Source: Lachnospiraceae bacterium Zagget3 (lineage in GTDB: Bacteria; Bacillota_A; Clostridia; Lachnospirales; Lachnospiraceae). From it: a stretch of DNA of 64,000 nucleotides. The position numbers were made by a program, and so were the translations under genes. Every line of letters begins with the position of its first letter. The stretch's first letter is position 1. The DNA is taken from positions 62,001 through 126,000 of the forward strand of contig MSHE01000015.1 of assembly GCA_001941025.1 (NCBI GenBank), written 5' to 3'. Under the pieces are notes generated by a model. The model saw nothing but the letters and a program-made list of their open reading frames with translations, had not been told where the DNA came from and made no database searches. Shown in pieces: positions 27,301 to 35,230 of this stretch.

Positions 27301-30300
27301 TAGAAGGCGCCACGCTCACCCTCAGCGGGGAGGACAACTGGACAGGCACCTTCACCGGGCTGGACATCTTTGAAGACCAGGGGGAGCGGATCGTCTATAC
27401 CGTGGAAGAGGAAAACGTGACCGATGGTTATGAGGTAACGATCACAGGAGATCCGACAACGGGCTATACGGTCACGAACGCGCACACACCGGAGACGATT
27501 GACATCTCCGGCAGCAAGACCTGGAATGATGACGACAACAATGACGGCTACCGGCCGGAGAGTATCACGATCCGCCTGCTGGCGGATGGCAACCCGGCAG
27601 TGGACGCGGATGGAAACGCGATCACGGCGGAAGTGACTGCGGCAGACGACTGGGCATGGAGTTTCACTGGCTTGCCGAAGTACCGTGACGGCGGCACGGA
27701 GATCAACTACACGGTTACCGAGGACGCGATTGATCACTATACACCCGAGATTAATGGCTACGATGTCACGAACACTCACACGCTTGACCTGACCAGCCTG
27801 ACAGTCACCAAGGCATGGGATGACGCGGACGATCAGGACGGCATCCGCCCGGACAGCGTCACCGTGGAACTGCTGGCGGACGGCGTGGCTACCGGAGACA
27901 CTCTGGAGTTGAACGCTTCCGACGGCTGGACCGGCACTTTCACCGGACTGGACATCTTTGAAGATCAGGGTGAACGGATTGTCTATACCGTGGAAGAAGA
28001 CGTGCCGGATGGTTATGCCGTAACGATCACCGGAGATCCGACAACGGGCTATACGGTTACAAACACACACACCCCGGAAACGGTTGATGTCTCCGGCAGC
28101 AAGACATGGAATGACAACGACAACCAGGACGGCTACCGCCCGGAGAGCATCACGGTCCGCCTGCTGGCGGACGGGAAGGAAGTCCGCAATGCAACGGTGA
28201 CGGAAGAGGACGGTTGGGCGTGGAACTTCATCGGCCTGCCGAAGTACCGGGACGGCGGAACGCCGATCGAATACACGATCACCGAAGACGCGATTGACCA
28301 CTATGCGAGCACTTATGACGGTTATAATGTCACCAACACGCACACACCCGACCAGACCAGCCTGACGGTCACCAAGGCATGGGATGACGCGGACAATCAG
28401 GACGGCATCCGCCCGGGCAGCGTCACCGTGAAGCTGCTGGCGGACGACGAGGACACAGGCAAGACACTTGTGCTTGACGCGGCAGACAACTGGACCGGCA
28501 GTTTTACTGAACTGGATATGTACCGAGATCAGGGCGTGGAAATCGTCTATACTGTGGAAGAAGACGTGCCGGATGGCTACGAGGTGACAATCACCGGAGA
28601 TCCGACAACGGGCTATACGGTTACGAACACGCACACGCCGGAGACGATCGACATCTCCGGCAGCAAGACCTGGGTGGACGAGGACAACAATGACGGCTAC
28701 CGGCCGGAGAGCATCACGATCCGCCTGCTGGCGGACGGCAGTCCGGCAGTGGACGCGGATGGAAACGCGATCACGGCGGAAGTGACCGCGGTGGACAACT
28801 GGGCATGGAGTTTCACCAATCTGCCGAAGTACCGTGACGGCGGGACGCCGATCGAATACACGATCACCGAGGACGCGATTGACCATTATACACCCACGCC
28901 TGACGGCTACAATATCACAAACACCCACATTCTGGATCAGACCAGCCTGACGGTCACCAAGGCATGGGATGACGCGGACGATCAGGACGGCATCCGCCCG
29001 GAGAGCGTCACCGTGGATCTGCTGGCGGATGGCGTGGCCACCGGGGCCACTCTGGAACTGAACGATTCCGACGGCTGGACCGGCACCTTCACCGGACTGG
29101 ATATCTTTGAGGAGCACGGTGAGCGGATTAATTACACCGTGGAAGAGGAAGACGTACCGGATGGTTATGAGGTGACGGTCACCGGAGATTCGACAAAGGG
29201 CTATACGGTCACGAATACGCATACGCCGGGGACGATATCGATTTCCGGCAGCAAGACCTGGGTTGACGAGGACAACAACGACGGCTACCGGCCGGAGAGC
29301 ATCACGATCCGCCTGCTTGCGGACGGGACGGAGGTCCGTAATGCAACGGTGACGGAAGCGGACGGCTGGGCATGGAGCTTTACCAACTTGCCGAAGTACC
29401 GGGACGGCGGCGTGGAGATCGTCTATACGATCACGGAGGACGCGACCGACCACTATGCGAGCACCTATAACGGCTACGATGTTACGAACGAGCACACGCC
29501 TGACCAGACCAGTCTGACGGTCACCAAGGTGTGGGACGACAGCGGGAATCAGGACGGCATCCGCCCGGGCAGCGTCACCGTGCAGCTGCTGGCAGACGGG
29601 GAGGAAACAGGGGATACCCTGATCCTGAACGATTCCGACGGCTGGACCGGCACGTTCACCGGATTGGACATTTATGAGGCGCATGGCGAGCGGATCGTCT
29701 ATACCGTAGAAGAGGAAGACGTGCCCGCCGGCTATGAGGTGGCGATCAACGGAAGCGCGACGACTGGCTACACCATTACGAACACACATGATCCGGAAAC
29801 GGTGGATCTCTCCGGCAGCAAGACCTGGGACGACGATGACAACAACGACGGCTACCGTCCGGAGAGCATCACGATCCGCCTGCTGGCAGACGGATCGGAG
29901 ATCGACCATGTGACGGTGACGGAAGCGGACGACTGGGCATGGACGTTCGCTGATCTGCCGAAGTATCGGGACGGCGGCGTGGAGATCGTCTACTCGGTTA
30001 CGGAGGACGCGATCGACCACTATGCGAGCACCTATGATGACGGCTATGATGTCACGAACGAGCACACGCCCGACCAGACCAGCCTGACAGTCACCAAGGT
30101 GTGGAGTGACAACGACAATGAAGACGGCATCCGCCCGGAGGGCGTCACCGTACAGCTGCTGGCGGACGGAGAGGCCACCGGGGACACGCTGGAGCTGAAC
30201 GATTCCGACGGCTGGACCGGCACCTTCACCGGACTGGATATCTTTGAGGAGCACGGTGAGCGGATCACCTATACCGTGGAAGAGGAAGATGTGCCGGACG

Positions 30301-31988
30301 GCTACCATGTGACGATCACCGGAGATCAGACAACGGGCTATACGGTCACGAATGCGCATACACCGGGGACGATATCGCTTTCCGGCAGCAAGACCTGGGA
30401 CGACGCTGACGACCAGGACGGCGATCGTCCGGAGAGCATTACGATCCGCCTGCTGGCAGACGGCACCGAAGTGGACAGCGTGACGGTGACGGAGGAGGAT
30501 GGCTGGGCATGGAGCTTCACCGACCTGCCGAAGTACCGGGACGGCGGCATAGAGATCGTCTATACGATCACCGAGGACGCGGTTGACGATTATACGACTG
30601 AGTATGATGGATATGATGTCATCAATACCCACACACCCGACCAGACCACCCTGGCGGTCAGCAAGGCATGGAATGACGCGGACGATCAGGATGGCATTCG
30701 CTTGGCGAGCGTTACCGTGGAGCTGCTGGCGGATGGGAAAGAAACAGGGGATACCCTGACGCTGAGCGATTCCGACAACTGGACGGGTACCTTCACCGGA
30801 CTGAATGTCTATGAAGATGGGGGCGAACGGGTCGACTATACCGTGGAAGAGGAAGACGTGCCTGCCGGCTATGAGGCAGCGATCACAGGCAGCGCGACGA
30901 CCGGCTATACTATTACGAACACACATGATCCGGAAACAGTGGATCTCTCCGGCAGCAAGACTTGGGAAGATAACGACAATCAGGACGGCTGCCGGCCGGA
31001 GAGTATCACGATCCGCCTGCTGGCAGACGGCACCGAAGTGGACAGCGCAACGGTAACGGAGGAGGACGGCTGGGCATGGAGCTTCACCGACCTGCCGAAG
31101 TACCGGGACGGCGGCGTGGAGATCGTCTACTCGGTCACCGAGGACGCGGTTGACAATTATACGACCGAATACGATGGATACGATGTCACGAACACGCACA
31201 TCCCTGACCAGACCAGTCTGACGGTCACCAAGGCGTGGGATGACGCGGACGATCAGGACGGCATCCGCCCGGACAGCGTCACCGTGCAGCTGCTGGCGGA
31301 CGGCGAGGCCACAGGCAAGACACTTGTGCTTGACGCGGAAGACAGCTGGACCGGTACTTTCACCGAACTGGACATCTATGAAGACGATGGCGAGCGGATC
31401 GACTATACCGTGGAAGAGGAAGACGTACCGGACGGCTATGAGGCGGCGATCGACGGAGACGCGGAGACCGGTTATGCCGTCACGAACACGCATGACCCGG
31501 AGGTGGTGGATGTCTCCGGCAGCAAGACCTGGGATGATGAGGACAACAAGGACGGTTACCGTCCGGAGAGCATCACGATCCGCCTGCTGGCAGATGGCAC
31601 CGAAGTGGACAGCGTGGCGGTAACGGAAGAGGACGGTTGGGCATGGAGTTTCACCGACCTGCCGAAGTACCGGGATGGCGGCGTGGAGATCGTCTACTCG
31701 ATCACCGAGGACACGATCGACCACTATACAACCGAATATGACGGGTACAATGTAATCAATCACTATACGGCGGAAAAGACTGTCACAGGTACGCCCACCG
31801 GTCATACCGGAAACGGTGGAAACGGCGGAAACGGCGGAAACGGCGGTAAGGGCACCAGTGGCACCGGGCATTCCAAGACCGACGACACAGCCGCACGATC
31901 CGTGATGATCTGGAGCTTCGTCCTGCTCGCGGCAGCCGTTTCGGCAGCGGTAGTTTTCGTGCGCCGCAGACGGGCTCAAAGGGGTTGA
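21354..31988 (+). CDS. Giant Cna-B repeat surface adhesin (3544 residues)
   Basis: Secreted, membrane- or wall-attached protein. ATG 21354 follows GGAGGG at 8 bases; a signal peptide with likely cleavage after GVAFA (residue 41) is followed by an acidic segment. Residues about 110-1180 are a large beta-rich head with many Tyr/Thr/Asn and a DUF11-like part near its end (SISKSVDNRMIERDGSFTW). Residues about 1183-1336 resemble an SdrD B-type domain (TGRTWIDANENGIQDEGE). Residues about 1338-3469 are 22 Cna-B modules, each with the Lys (TK/SK-x-W), Glu (YTVEE/YTITED) and Asn (VTNTH) expected for internal isopeptide bonds. The tail is Gly-rich, then SKTDDTA, a hydrophobic helix and RRRR; no LPxTG. 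Probably host or mucus binding, which is inference. Confidence 0.9.
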   Translation: MFKNRKNRNHGGKAMHRVRCALCAILTLVMCMSLFSGVAFADPDGEEVVETAETDSEAIDVTESAVEVTTETAEADMEAADAPDESGQDAALSEDAVEEAPADDDADAIMPLAAGGDAGISSFAVSAQVDGTAPWDGDDEPGDDSNASNNIVRTFDYVNYTLSYTTELANPAVPVDSGTIYVEFTLPCGPEIASFNMNTINWMSEPTVTYYLPDGTTTTDYTNGMEVEKQVLTGNRTLVNTSDNTAIPGTGTLSVGVYIGAATNGTTLKPEFTIWMENNTDADKVSVENQQTLTISAAQKYNIGIRQSSEMNILGTYDLSTGNADAPQDTVSGNTSVRGRMEGYGITVMMQNDSVDKGLKGLEFPTDTITFDLTLSEQAGRNASGDVLSDQPGYTPVMWDYDANLRRTVANGGTYGLWGREWVFTNAANRDCAYGAAPFNKLGCHTYSSIYDSCYDGGSWKMEQDSSDPLVYHVTIKDYTIDYENYNFPTANNTWYKRTEGGTVYTANQACFSAGTVQMVLQFPENAVDAPTYIYYKMTADNFKVGDTSYDTTATYTNTYQLVPTGSIQSGTNFTDDTATTRAQSGHQLGSGYMAGDAYSFLGTNIRLWGYQSTTTDEYVRTNATLIKFDADAFEINRDDQYYADGRYAHGSGSGAVHSFTRYFAGRTSNWKDTQEMSDTLINSTDLHYYTDLDALETAGYTCVGVLYIADVENINTSSQSFGMIGLTVKDESALIDNVYAACNDSWASYSTQEELEALYGAPITEEGGTINTNWARNGYNLYKAYCSLDAYKTMKTTIESSSNGDFWYHKTEYDSDGNITGGHDVGYYGGTSLLICGEKSTVEIQTDRTVYDMDTGQRTATVIVTPAVTVAGNASSETGDKGTTTTTATVKVTLPADLTYDTGTAYWGDTAITPEVTVNDDGTTVLTFTLENVTLNETLDNITFNCTIGHAGTAEDVTNNESIAVNATIESTNDHRAKEEAFGNSSTTSFNVIRLSATSISKSVDNRMIERDGSFTWTLNYYNGADEDIIGTEMVDVFPVNGDSLGSSFAGTFSITGIEIDFSKAHDSYEADDANMHFYVSDSYEGTGSALASGGAPTDWPDLMLAKTSDSDYVITLDTSDYEDMKAFYCDLGDLDTQETVTIRISVKTEGNNPADIYNNLYYEAAEEQDAAVQSNLVTTQVVQRTITGRTWIDANENGIQDEGEAALENTTVTLYREDEADSTAIRGLAVTPATDVYGNPVEPVQTGENGGYVFDNLPAGTYVVQFSDVNGKKYQLTKQNVGDDDTVDSDAAFVSNVNNDLIAQITDLSLPTIADMDRAVYESDYNDAGYSYAPIDITVTKEWDDANNQDGLRPSSITIHLFEGEGDDRTEIASETLNAADDWTWTFTDLPAYDEDGEEITYTVTEDAVDEYTTTIGEPVETDDGYSVTITNTHVPETVDIEGTKTWDDADNQDGDRPESITISLYADGSPVLDTEGNPIKVEVTAADDWKWSFTDLPKYANGVEIKYTITEDAVDNYKTTVDGYDVTNEHDLELINLNVQKIWSDNDNQDGVRPAEITVELVQNGTRTGQTLTLNADNAWSGGWTDLDKYQEGEVGVPNEYSVYEEAVSGYNGEDPLVETVGDTTTIFLTNEHDAATIDIEGTKIWDDADDQDGLRPDSITVFLYADGDPALDENNQAIRATVTAADNWIWTFTDLPQYRDGGEEIVYTVQERDVPNGYTAAIGGDAESGFTITNTHTPATTEVSVEKTWDDNDDQDGVRPRSITITLYADSEPAVDENGNTIQATVTAADNWAWTFTDLPKYRDHGIEIVYTISETAVNGYNTTIGDAVSTDDGLSYAVTNSHETETIDISGSKTWDDEDNNDGYRPESITIRLLADGTPAVDADGNAITAEVTAADNWAWSFTGLPKYRDGGVEITYTITEDAIDHYTPEINGYDVTNTHTLDLTSLTVTKAWSDSDDQDGIRPTSVTVQLYADGNAVEGATLTLSGEDNWTGTFTGLDIFEDQGERIVYTVEEENVTDGYEVTITGDPTTGYTVTNAHTPETIDISGSKTWNDDDNNDGYRPESITIRLLADGNPAVDADGNAITAEVTAADDWAWSFTGLPKYRDGGTEINYTVTEDAIDHYTPEINGYDVTNTHTLDLTSLTVTKAWDDADDQDGIRPDSVTVELLADGVATGDTLELNASDGWTGTFTGLDIFEDQGERIVYTVEEDVPDGYAVTITGDPTTGYTVTNTHTPETVDVSGSKTWNDNDNQDGYRPESITVRLLADGKEVRNATVTEEDGWAWNFIGLPKYRDGGTPIEYTITEDAIDHYASTYDGYNVTNTHTPDQTSLTVTKAWDDADNQDGIRPGSVTVKLLADDEDTGKTLVLDAADNWTGSFTELDMYRDQGVEIVYTVEEDVPDGYEVTITGDPTTGYTVTNTHTPETIDISGSKTWVDEDNNDGYRPESITIRLLADGSPAVDADGNAITAEVTAVDNWAWSFTNLPKYRDGGTPIEYTITEDAIDHYTPTPDGYNITNTHILDQTSLTVTKAWDDADDQDGIRPESVTVDLLADGVATGATLELNDSDGWTGTFTGLDIFEEHGERINYTVEEEDVPDGYEVTVTGDSTKGYTVTNTHTPGTISISGSKTWVDEDNNDGYRPESITIRLLADGTEVRNATVTEADGWAWSFTNLPKYRDGGVEIVYTITEDATDHYASTYNGYDVTNEHTPDQTSLTVTKVWDDSGNQDGIRPGSVTVQLLADGEETGDTLILNDSDGWTGTFTGLDIYEAHGERIVYTVEEEDVPAGYEVAINGSATTGYTITNTHDPETVDLSGSKTWDDDDNNDGYRPESITIRLLADGSEIDHVTVTEADDWAWTFADLPKYRDGGVEIVYSVTEDAIDHYASTYDDGYDVTNEHTPDQTSLTVTKVWSDNDNEDGIRPEGVTVQLLADGEATGDTLELNDSDGWTGTFTGLDIFEEHGERITYTVEEEDVPDGYHVTITGDQTTGYTVTNAHTPGTISLSGSKTWDDADDQDGDRPESITIRLLADGTEVDSVTVTEEDGWAWSFTDLPKYRDGGIEIVYTITEDAVDDYTTEYDGYDVINTHTPDQTTLAVSKAWNDADDQDGIRLASVTVELLADGKETGDTLTLSDSDNWTGTFTGLNVYEDGGERVDYTVEEEDVPAGYEAAITGSATTGYTITNTHDPETVDLSGSKTWEDNDNQDGCRPESITIRLLADGTEVDSATVTEEDGWAWSFTDLPKYRDGGVEIVYSVTEDAVDNYTTEYDGYDVTNTHIPDQTSLTVTKAWDDADDQDGIRPDSVTVQLLADGEATGKTLVLDAEDSWTGTFTELDIYEDDGERIDYTVEEEDVPDGYEAAIDGDAETGYAVTNTHDPEVVDVSGSKTWDDEDNKDGYRPESITIRLLADGTEVDSVAVTEEDGWAWSFTDLPKYRDGGVEIVYSITEDTIDHYTTEYDGYNVINHYTAEKTVTGTPTGHTGNGGNGGNGGNGGKGTSGTGHSKTDDTAARSVMIWSFVLLAAAVSAAVVFVRRRRAQRG
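25365..31760 (+). repeat. 22 Cna-B domain repeats, 17 of them in strict A/B alternation
   Basis: Modules of about 95 residues. The first five are diverged. From about 26905 the array alternates type A (SGSKTW...DGYRPESITIRLLADG) and type B (TSLTVTKAW...DQDGIRPxSVTV), nine A and eight B. The A-to-A spacing is about 565-590 bases. DNA identity is high between copies, so unequal crossing-over is likely. Confidence 0.9.
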
Positions 31989-32013
31989 AAATCCGCCTGA
32001 TGTCCGCTATACT
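31985..32013 (+). promoter_or_regulatory. tRNA-Leu promoter overlapping the adhesin stop codon
   Basis: TTGAAA (31985-31990), 17-base spacer, TATACT (32008-32013). The -35 contains the adhesin stop codon, and no terminator separates the two genes. Confidence 0.75.
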
Positions 32014-32025
32014 ATACACGGTTAT

Positions 32026-32106
32026 GCGGATATGGCGGAATTGGTATACGCGTCGGTTTTAGAAGCCGGAGGGGAAACCTTGCAGGTTCGAGTCCTGCTA
32101 TCCGTA
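32026..32106 (+). tRNA. tRNA-Leu (anticodon UAG)
   Basis: Class II tRNA with long variable arm (AGGGG-AAA-CCTT). Anticodon loop TTTAGAA gives UAG, reading CUA and wobble CUN. T-arm GCAGG-TTCGAGT-CCTGC. Acceptor GCGGATA pairs with TATCCGT, leaving a G1-U72 wobble at the terminal pair, and discriminator A. CCA is not encoded. Confidence 0.9.
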
Positions 32107-32142
32107 CGCACTCTGCTTTTTACGAGAAGTGAGGGATGAGTT

Positions 32143-32388
32143 ATGGCGCAGGAAAATGCGGAGTTCGAAGAAAATGTCTGGTTGGACCGGGTCCTTGACG
32201 CGAAGGGCAGCGCGGAGCGCTACGATGTGATCTGCAGCATCAAAGGGGAGATCACGGACAACCTGATTGATGAGATCGCGACGGTGATGGATCTGTCCAT
32301 CCCCGAGGGGGACTTGGATGAGCGCTACCGACAGCTGAAGGAGTGTGTGAGCACCATCAGCCGCTATGAGACCGACCGGCTGCGATAG
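32143..32388 (+). CDS. Small hypothetical protein
   Basis: 81 residues, acidic, soluble, predicted helical, no signal or membrane segment; the family is not recognised. ATG 32143 is preceded by GAGGGATGAG, a moderate SD. It lies 36 bases after tRNA-Leu with no promoter of its own that I can see, so it may be read from the tRNA promoter. The 3' end overlaps the convergent CYTH gene by 25 bases. Real by codon pattern and SD, but without function. Confidence 0.6.
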   Translation: MAQENAEFEENVWLDRVLDAKGSAERYDVICSIKGEITDNLIDEIATVMDLSIPEGDLDERYRQLKECVSTISRYETDRLR

Positions 32389-32828
32389 CCGTGTTGGCTT
32401 ATATAACTGTTGTGATAGCGCTCGTCGTAGGTGACATCCTCGGCAAACCAGTCCGGCGGGGTGAAGGCGTTGGCCTCCTCTACGGTGGGAAACTCTACCT
32501 CGGCAAGAATAAGCGGTGCTGTGTCCTGTTCGAAAATATCCAATTCGATGGTATATTTTCCGAACGGGATGCAGTACCTTTTTTTTACGATTAAAATGCC
32601 GTCGATCTTTGGCTTTAAGTGGGCGTAGGCATCAGCGGTCAGGGGGAGATTGTACTCCTCGTGGGCCATCAGGCCGCTGCCTTTGTATGTCAGGATGTAG
32701 TCGTCATCCTCCCTTCGGACGCGGACGACCGGGTCCGTACACAGGTAGCCCTGCTCGATCGCGTGGCAGGGATAGTCGTCTAAGTTTTCCGGCAGTTTTG
32801 TGATTAAAAATTTTCGTTCGATCTCCAT
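32364..32828 (-). CDS. CYTH-domain protein (inorganic triphosphatase / class IV cyclase-like)
   Basis: 154 residues, full length for stand-alone bacterial CYTH proteins. Starts with the ExExK signature (MEIERKFLI), and the triphosphate-tunnel residues follow: EQGYL, VRVRRED, YILTYKG, KKRYCIPFG, ELDIFE and LAEVEFPT. These bind a triphosphate through metal ions. Most bacterial members hydrolyse tripolyphosphate or nucleoside triphosphates; cyclase activity is possible but less likely. ATG 32828 has an ideal SD (AAGGAGG, spacing 5). A polyphosphate kinase is encoded elsewhere in the window, so a polyphosphate link is conceivable but unproven. Confidence 0.88.
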   Translation of the reverse strand: MEIERKFLITKLPENLDDYPCHAIEQGYLCTDPVVRVRREDDDYILTYKGSGLMAHEEYNLPLTADAYAHLKPKIDGILIVKKRYCIPFGKYTIELDIFEQDTAPLILAEVEFPTVEEANAFTPPDWFAEDVTYDERYHNSYISQHGYRSRSVS

Positions 32829-32927
32829 GGGCGCCTCCTTGAAGAATTGTTAAATTTATTATAAAATAGATAAAAGAGAATGAAAAGCCCGTGATGAAAA
32901 AGAGCACGGGCGGAAAGGGAGCGTTTT

Positions 32928-33479
32928 ATGAAACGGATCGCAGTATTTGTAATCGATGATGTGGAAGAAGTCGAATGTCTGACGGTTGTGGATTTTTGCC
33001 GCAGGGCCGACATCGATGTGACGACAGTCTCCGTGACCGGAAAGCGGGAGATTCATGGAAGCCATGATATTGTCTTCGAGACGGACGCGCTTTATGATGA
33101 GACGGAGTTTGACGAATTTGACGGAATCGTCTATCCGGGAGGCCCGGGGACGGGCGCGCTCGGCGAAGTCCCGGGCATACATGAACTGGCAGAACGGTTC
33201 ATGCAGGAAGGCAAGATGGTCGCGGCGATCTGTGCCGCGCCGGGCATGCTCTCTGAGACCGGACTCTTAAAGGGAAAATCCGCGACCGGCTATCCGGGCT
33301 GCAAGCCGAAAGGGATGGCAACCTGGCTTGAAACTCCCACCGCCGCCAGCGAAAATCTCATCACGGGCCGCGGGCCGGGATGCGCCGCGTTTTTCGCGCT
33401 GGAGGTCATCCGCTTTCTTTGCGGGGACAAGAAGTACGCGGAGCTTTACGCGTCGACGATGACGCCGGTGATGTTTTAG
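32928..33479 (+). CDS. DJ-1/PfpI-family protein (YajL/ThiJ-like)
   Basis: 183-residue cytoplasmic member of the DJ-1/PfpI superfamily. The nucleophile elbow is AAICAAPGML with Cys about 104, and GIVYPGGPGTGAL provides the companion loop. The Cys in this position is the redox-sensitive cysteine of DJ-1/YajL, linked to oxidative stress and possibly to repair of glyoxal-damaged molecules; that role is debated in the literature. SD GGGAGCG precedes ATG 32928. Its stop overlaps the convergent histidine kinase gene by 4 bases. Confidence 0.88.
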   Translation: MKRIAVFVIDDVEEVECLTVVDFCRRADIDVTTVSVTGKREIHGSHDIVFETDALYDETEFDEFDGIVYPGGPGTGALGEVPGIHELAERFMQEGKMVAAICAAPGMLSETGLLKGKSATGYPGCKPKGMATWLETPTAASENLITGRGPGCAAFFALEVIRFLCGDKKYAELYASTMTPVMF

Positions 33480-34519
33480 GTTGGCAGCGTGACCGTAAAC
33501 GCGGCGCCCTTACTGGGCGCGCTCTCCACGGCAACCTCCCCTCCGCACAGACTTACGATCTGTTTTACGAGCGACAGGCCCAGGCCGCTTCCCTCCCCGG
33601 AGTGGGAGGTTTCGCCCTGATAAAACTTTTCAAAGATATGTTTTTTCGTTTCCGTGTCCATTCCGTCGCCGTGATCCGCGATGCGGACGGTTACTGCGGC
33701 GTCGGAGGGAGACAGGGAGATCTCGATCGCCCCGTTTTCCGGGGAGTGCTTGATGGCATTGTCCAGAAGGTTGAACCAGACCTCGTCCAGCAGGGCTTCG
33801 TTTCCATAAAACACGGTGTCCGGGAGGTCCAGGTTAAAGGCAAGGCCTTTTTCATCCCATTTATTTTCCAATAACAGGAGATTTTTTCGGATCTGTTCAT
33901 CCAGACGGTACTCTGCCAGATCCGGAATGGTCTCCTGATTTTCCAGTTTTGACAGCGTTAAGACATTGCTGGTCAGATCCGAGAGCTTTCGCGAGTTGGA
34001 GATGATCTTGTCCACGTAGAGCTGCCTCTTTTCCTGATCGAGGCTTTCGTTTTGCAGCAGCGTGGCATAGCCTTCGATGGCCGCGATGGGCGTCTTGATC
34101 TCGTGGGAGACATTGGTCACGAAGTCGCTGCGCAGGGTCTCAATCTGCGATAGGTCGTAGGCCATGGCATTAAATTGCTTCTCCATTTCCCGGATCTCCG
34201 CCAGGCGCTGCTCCGTGGAAACGCGCACATTGAAATCCCCCTCTGCGAGTTGGCTGAAAGCATCTCCCATGCGCTGGATCGGACGGATGATCAGCCGTCC
34301 CACAACGAAGGAGATGGCACCGCCGATGATAATACTGGCAAGCAGGAGCAGAAACGCGAAACCGCCCCGGGCTTCCGGATAAAACTCGATGTACTGATTG
34401 CGGTAGAGGATGATCCAGATGGCCAGAATAATGAAAAAGATGACCAGGATCGTAAAGAAGATGATCAGGGTAAAGTAGAGCCACAGAGAGGAACGGGTTC
34501 TTCTGTTGTTATTCTTCAT
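33476..34519 (-). CDS. Sensor histidine kinase
   Basis: 347-residue membrane sensor kinase. Two transmembrane helices (about 14-38 and 54-75) enclose an outside loop of only about 14 residues, so it probably senses within the membrane or through a partner. A HAMP segment (RLIIRPIQRMGDAF) precedes the HisKA domain with phospho-acceptor His139 in SHEIKTP. The ATPase domain has the N box (LLDNAIKHSPENG), DHGDGMD, FEKFYQGE and the G box GSGLGLSL. Encoded downstream of and overlapping its response regulator by 11 bases. The arrangement resembles intramembrane-sensing envelope-stress kinases, by inference. Confidence 0.92.
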   Translation of the reverse strand: MKNNNRRTRSSLWLYFTLIIFFTILVIFFIILAIWIILYRNQYIEFYPEARGGFAFLLLLASIIIGGAISFVVGRLIIRPIQRMGDAFSQLAEGDFNVRVSTEQRLAEIREMEKQFNAMAYDLSQIETLRSDFVTNVSHEIKTPIAAIEGYATLLQNESLDQEKRQLYVDKIISNSRKLSDLTSNVLTLSKLENQETIPDLAEYRLDEQIRKNLLLLENKWDEKGLAFNLDLPDTVFYGNEALLDEVWFNLLDNAIKHSPENGAIEISLSPSDAAVTVRIADHGDGMDTETKKHIFEKFYQGETSHSGEGSGLGLSLVKQIVSLCGGEVAVESAPSKGAAFTVTLPT

Positions 34520-35189
34520 TTTTTTTCACCGCCTTGTATCCGAGACCGCGCACCGTAACGATCTCGAAATCCTCACAGGAGGAAAAGCGGTCTCTGAGTC
34601 GATTGATATGGGTGTTGATCGTGCGCTCGTCCGTCTCCGAAGACATACCCCATATTTCGTCCATCAACTGTTGGCGCGTGAAGATCTTGTTCGGATAGGA
34701 CAGCAGTTTATACAGGAGATAAAACTCTTTTTGCGGGAGGATGGACTCTTCCCCGTTCAGGGTCACGGTCAGGGCATCGTAATTTAACACGGTATTGCCC
34801 ACTGTGATCTGTTTTTCGCTGGAGATCTTCGCGCGGCGAAGGAGCGCTTCTACGCGGAGGATCAGCTCCCGCACATTGATGGGCTTGATCATGTAGTCGT
34901 CCGCGCCGGAGCGGAAGCCCTGCCTCATGTCGTCAAACTGGTCTTTGGCCGTCACCATCAGAATGGGAACCGTGTATCCGGCGTCCCGGAGAGCAAGCGT
35001 CAGTTCGTAGCCGTTCATTCGCGGCATCATGATGTCCGCGATGATCAGATCGATATATTCCTTCTCGAGCACTTCCAGCGCCTCCAGCCCGTCGGCGGCG
35101 GGAATGGCATTATAGCCGCCCGATTCCAGAACCGTGCAGAACAGTTCCTGCATATCGCTGTTGTCTTCCGCAACCAGTATGTTAAACAT
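34509..35189 (-). CDS. OmpR/PhoB-family response regulator
   Basis: 226 residues from ATG 35189 (SD GGGAGGCGAT). Receiver domain with acidic pocket (AEDNSD), phospho-acceptor Asp52 in LIIADIMMPRMNG, and conserved Lys in VTAKDQFDD. The C-terminal winged helix has EFYLLYKLLSYPNKIFTRQQL, and the recognition region TINTHINRLRDRF ends in VTVRGLGYKA. It would activate or repress genes on phosphorylation by the kinase encoded next. An earlier ATG in frame has no SD and lies upstream of the promoter, so it was not used. Confidence 0.93.
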   Translation of the reverse strand: MFNILVAEDNSDMQELFCTVLESGGYNAIPAADGLEALEVLEKEYIDLIIADIMMPRMNGYELTLALRDAGYTVPILMVTAKDQFDDMRQGFRSGADDYMIKPINVRELILRVEALLRRAKISSEKQITVGNTVLNYDALTVTLNGEESILPQKEFYLLYKLLSYPNKIFTRQQLMDEIWGMSSETDERTINTHINRLRDRFSSCEDFEIVTVRGLGYKAVKKNEE

Positions 35190-35217
35190 AAGATCGCCTC
35201 CCGTATGGGTGATTTTT

Positions 35218-35226
35218 ATTATAACA
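35218..35226 (-). promoter_or_regulatory. Extended -10 promoter of the two-component system
   Basis: On the minus strand TGTTATAAT (35226-35218), a perfect TG-n-TATAAT; no good -35. A perfect 8-base inverted repeat lies just upstream. Confidence 0.6.
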
Positions 35227-35230
35227 CAGA

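Noticed and set aside
25365..31760. Repeat array considered as a CRISPR array
   Set aside because: The repeat units are about 285 bases, coding, and contiguous without spacers.
26853..31979. A 1708-codon open frame on the minus strand opposite the adhesin repeats
   Set aside because: It exists because the repeated Cna-B DNA has no stop in that antisense frame; it lacks an SD, and its residues follow the repeat period of the plus-strand gene.
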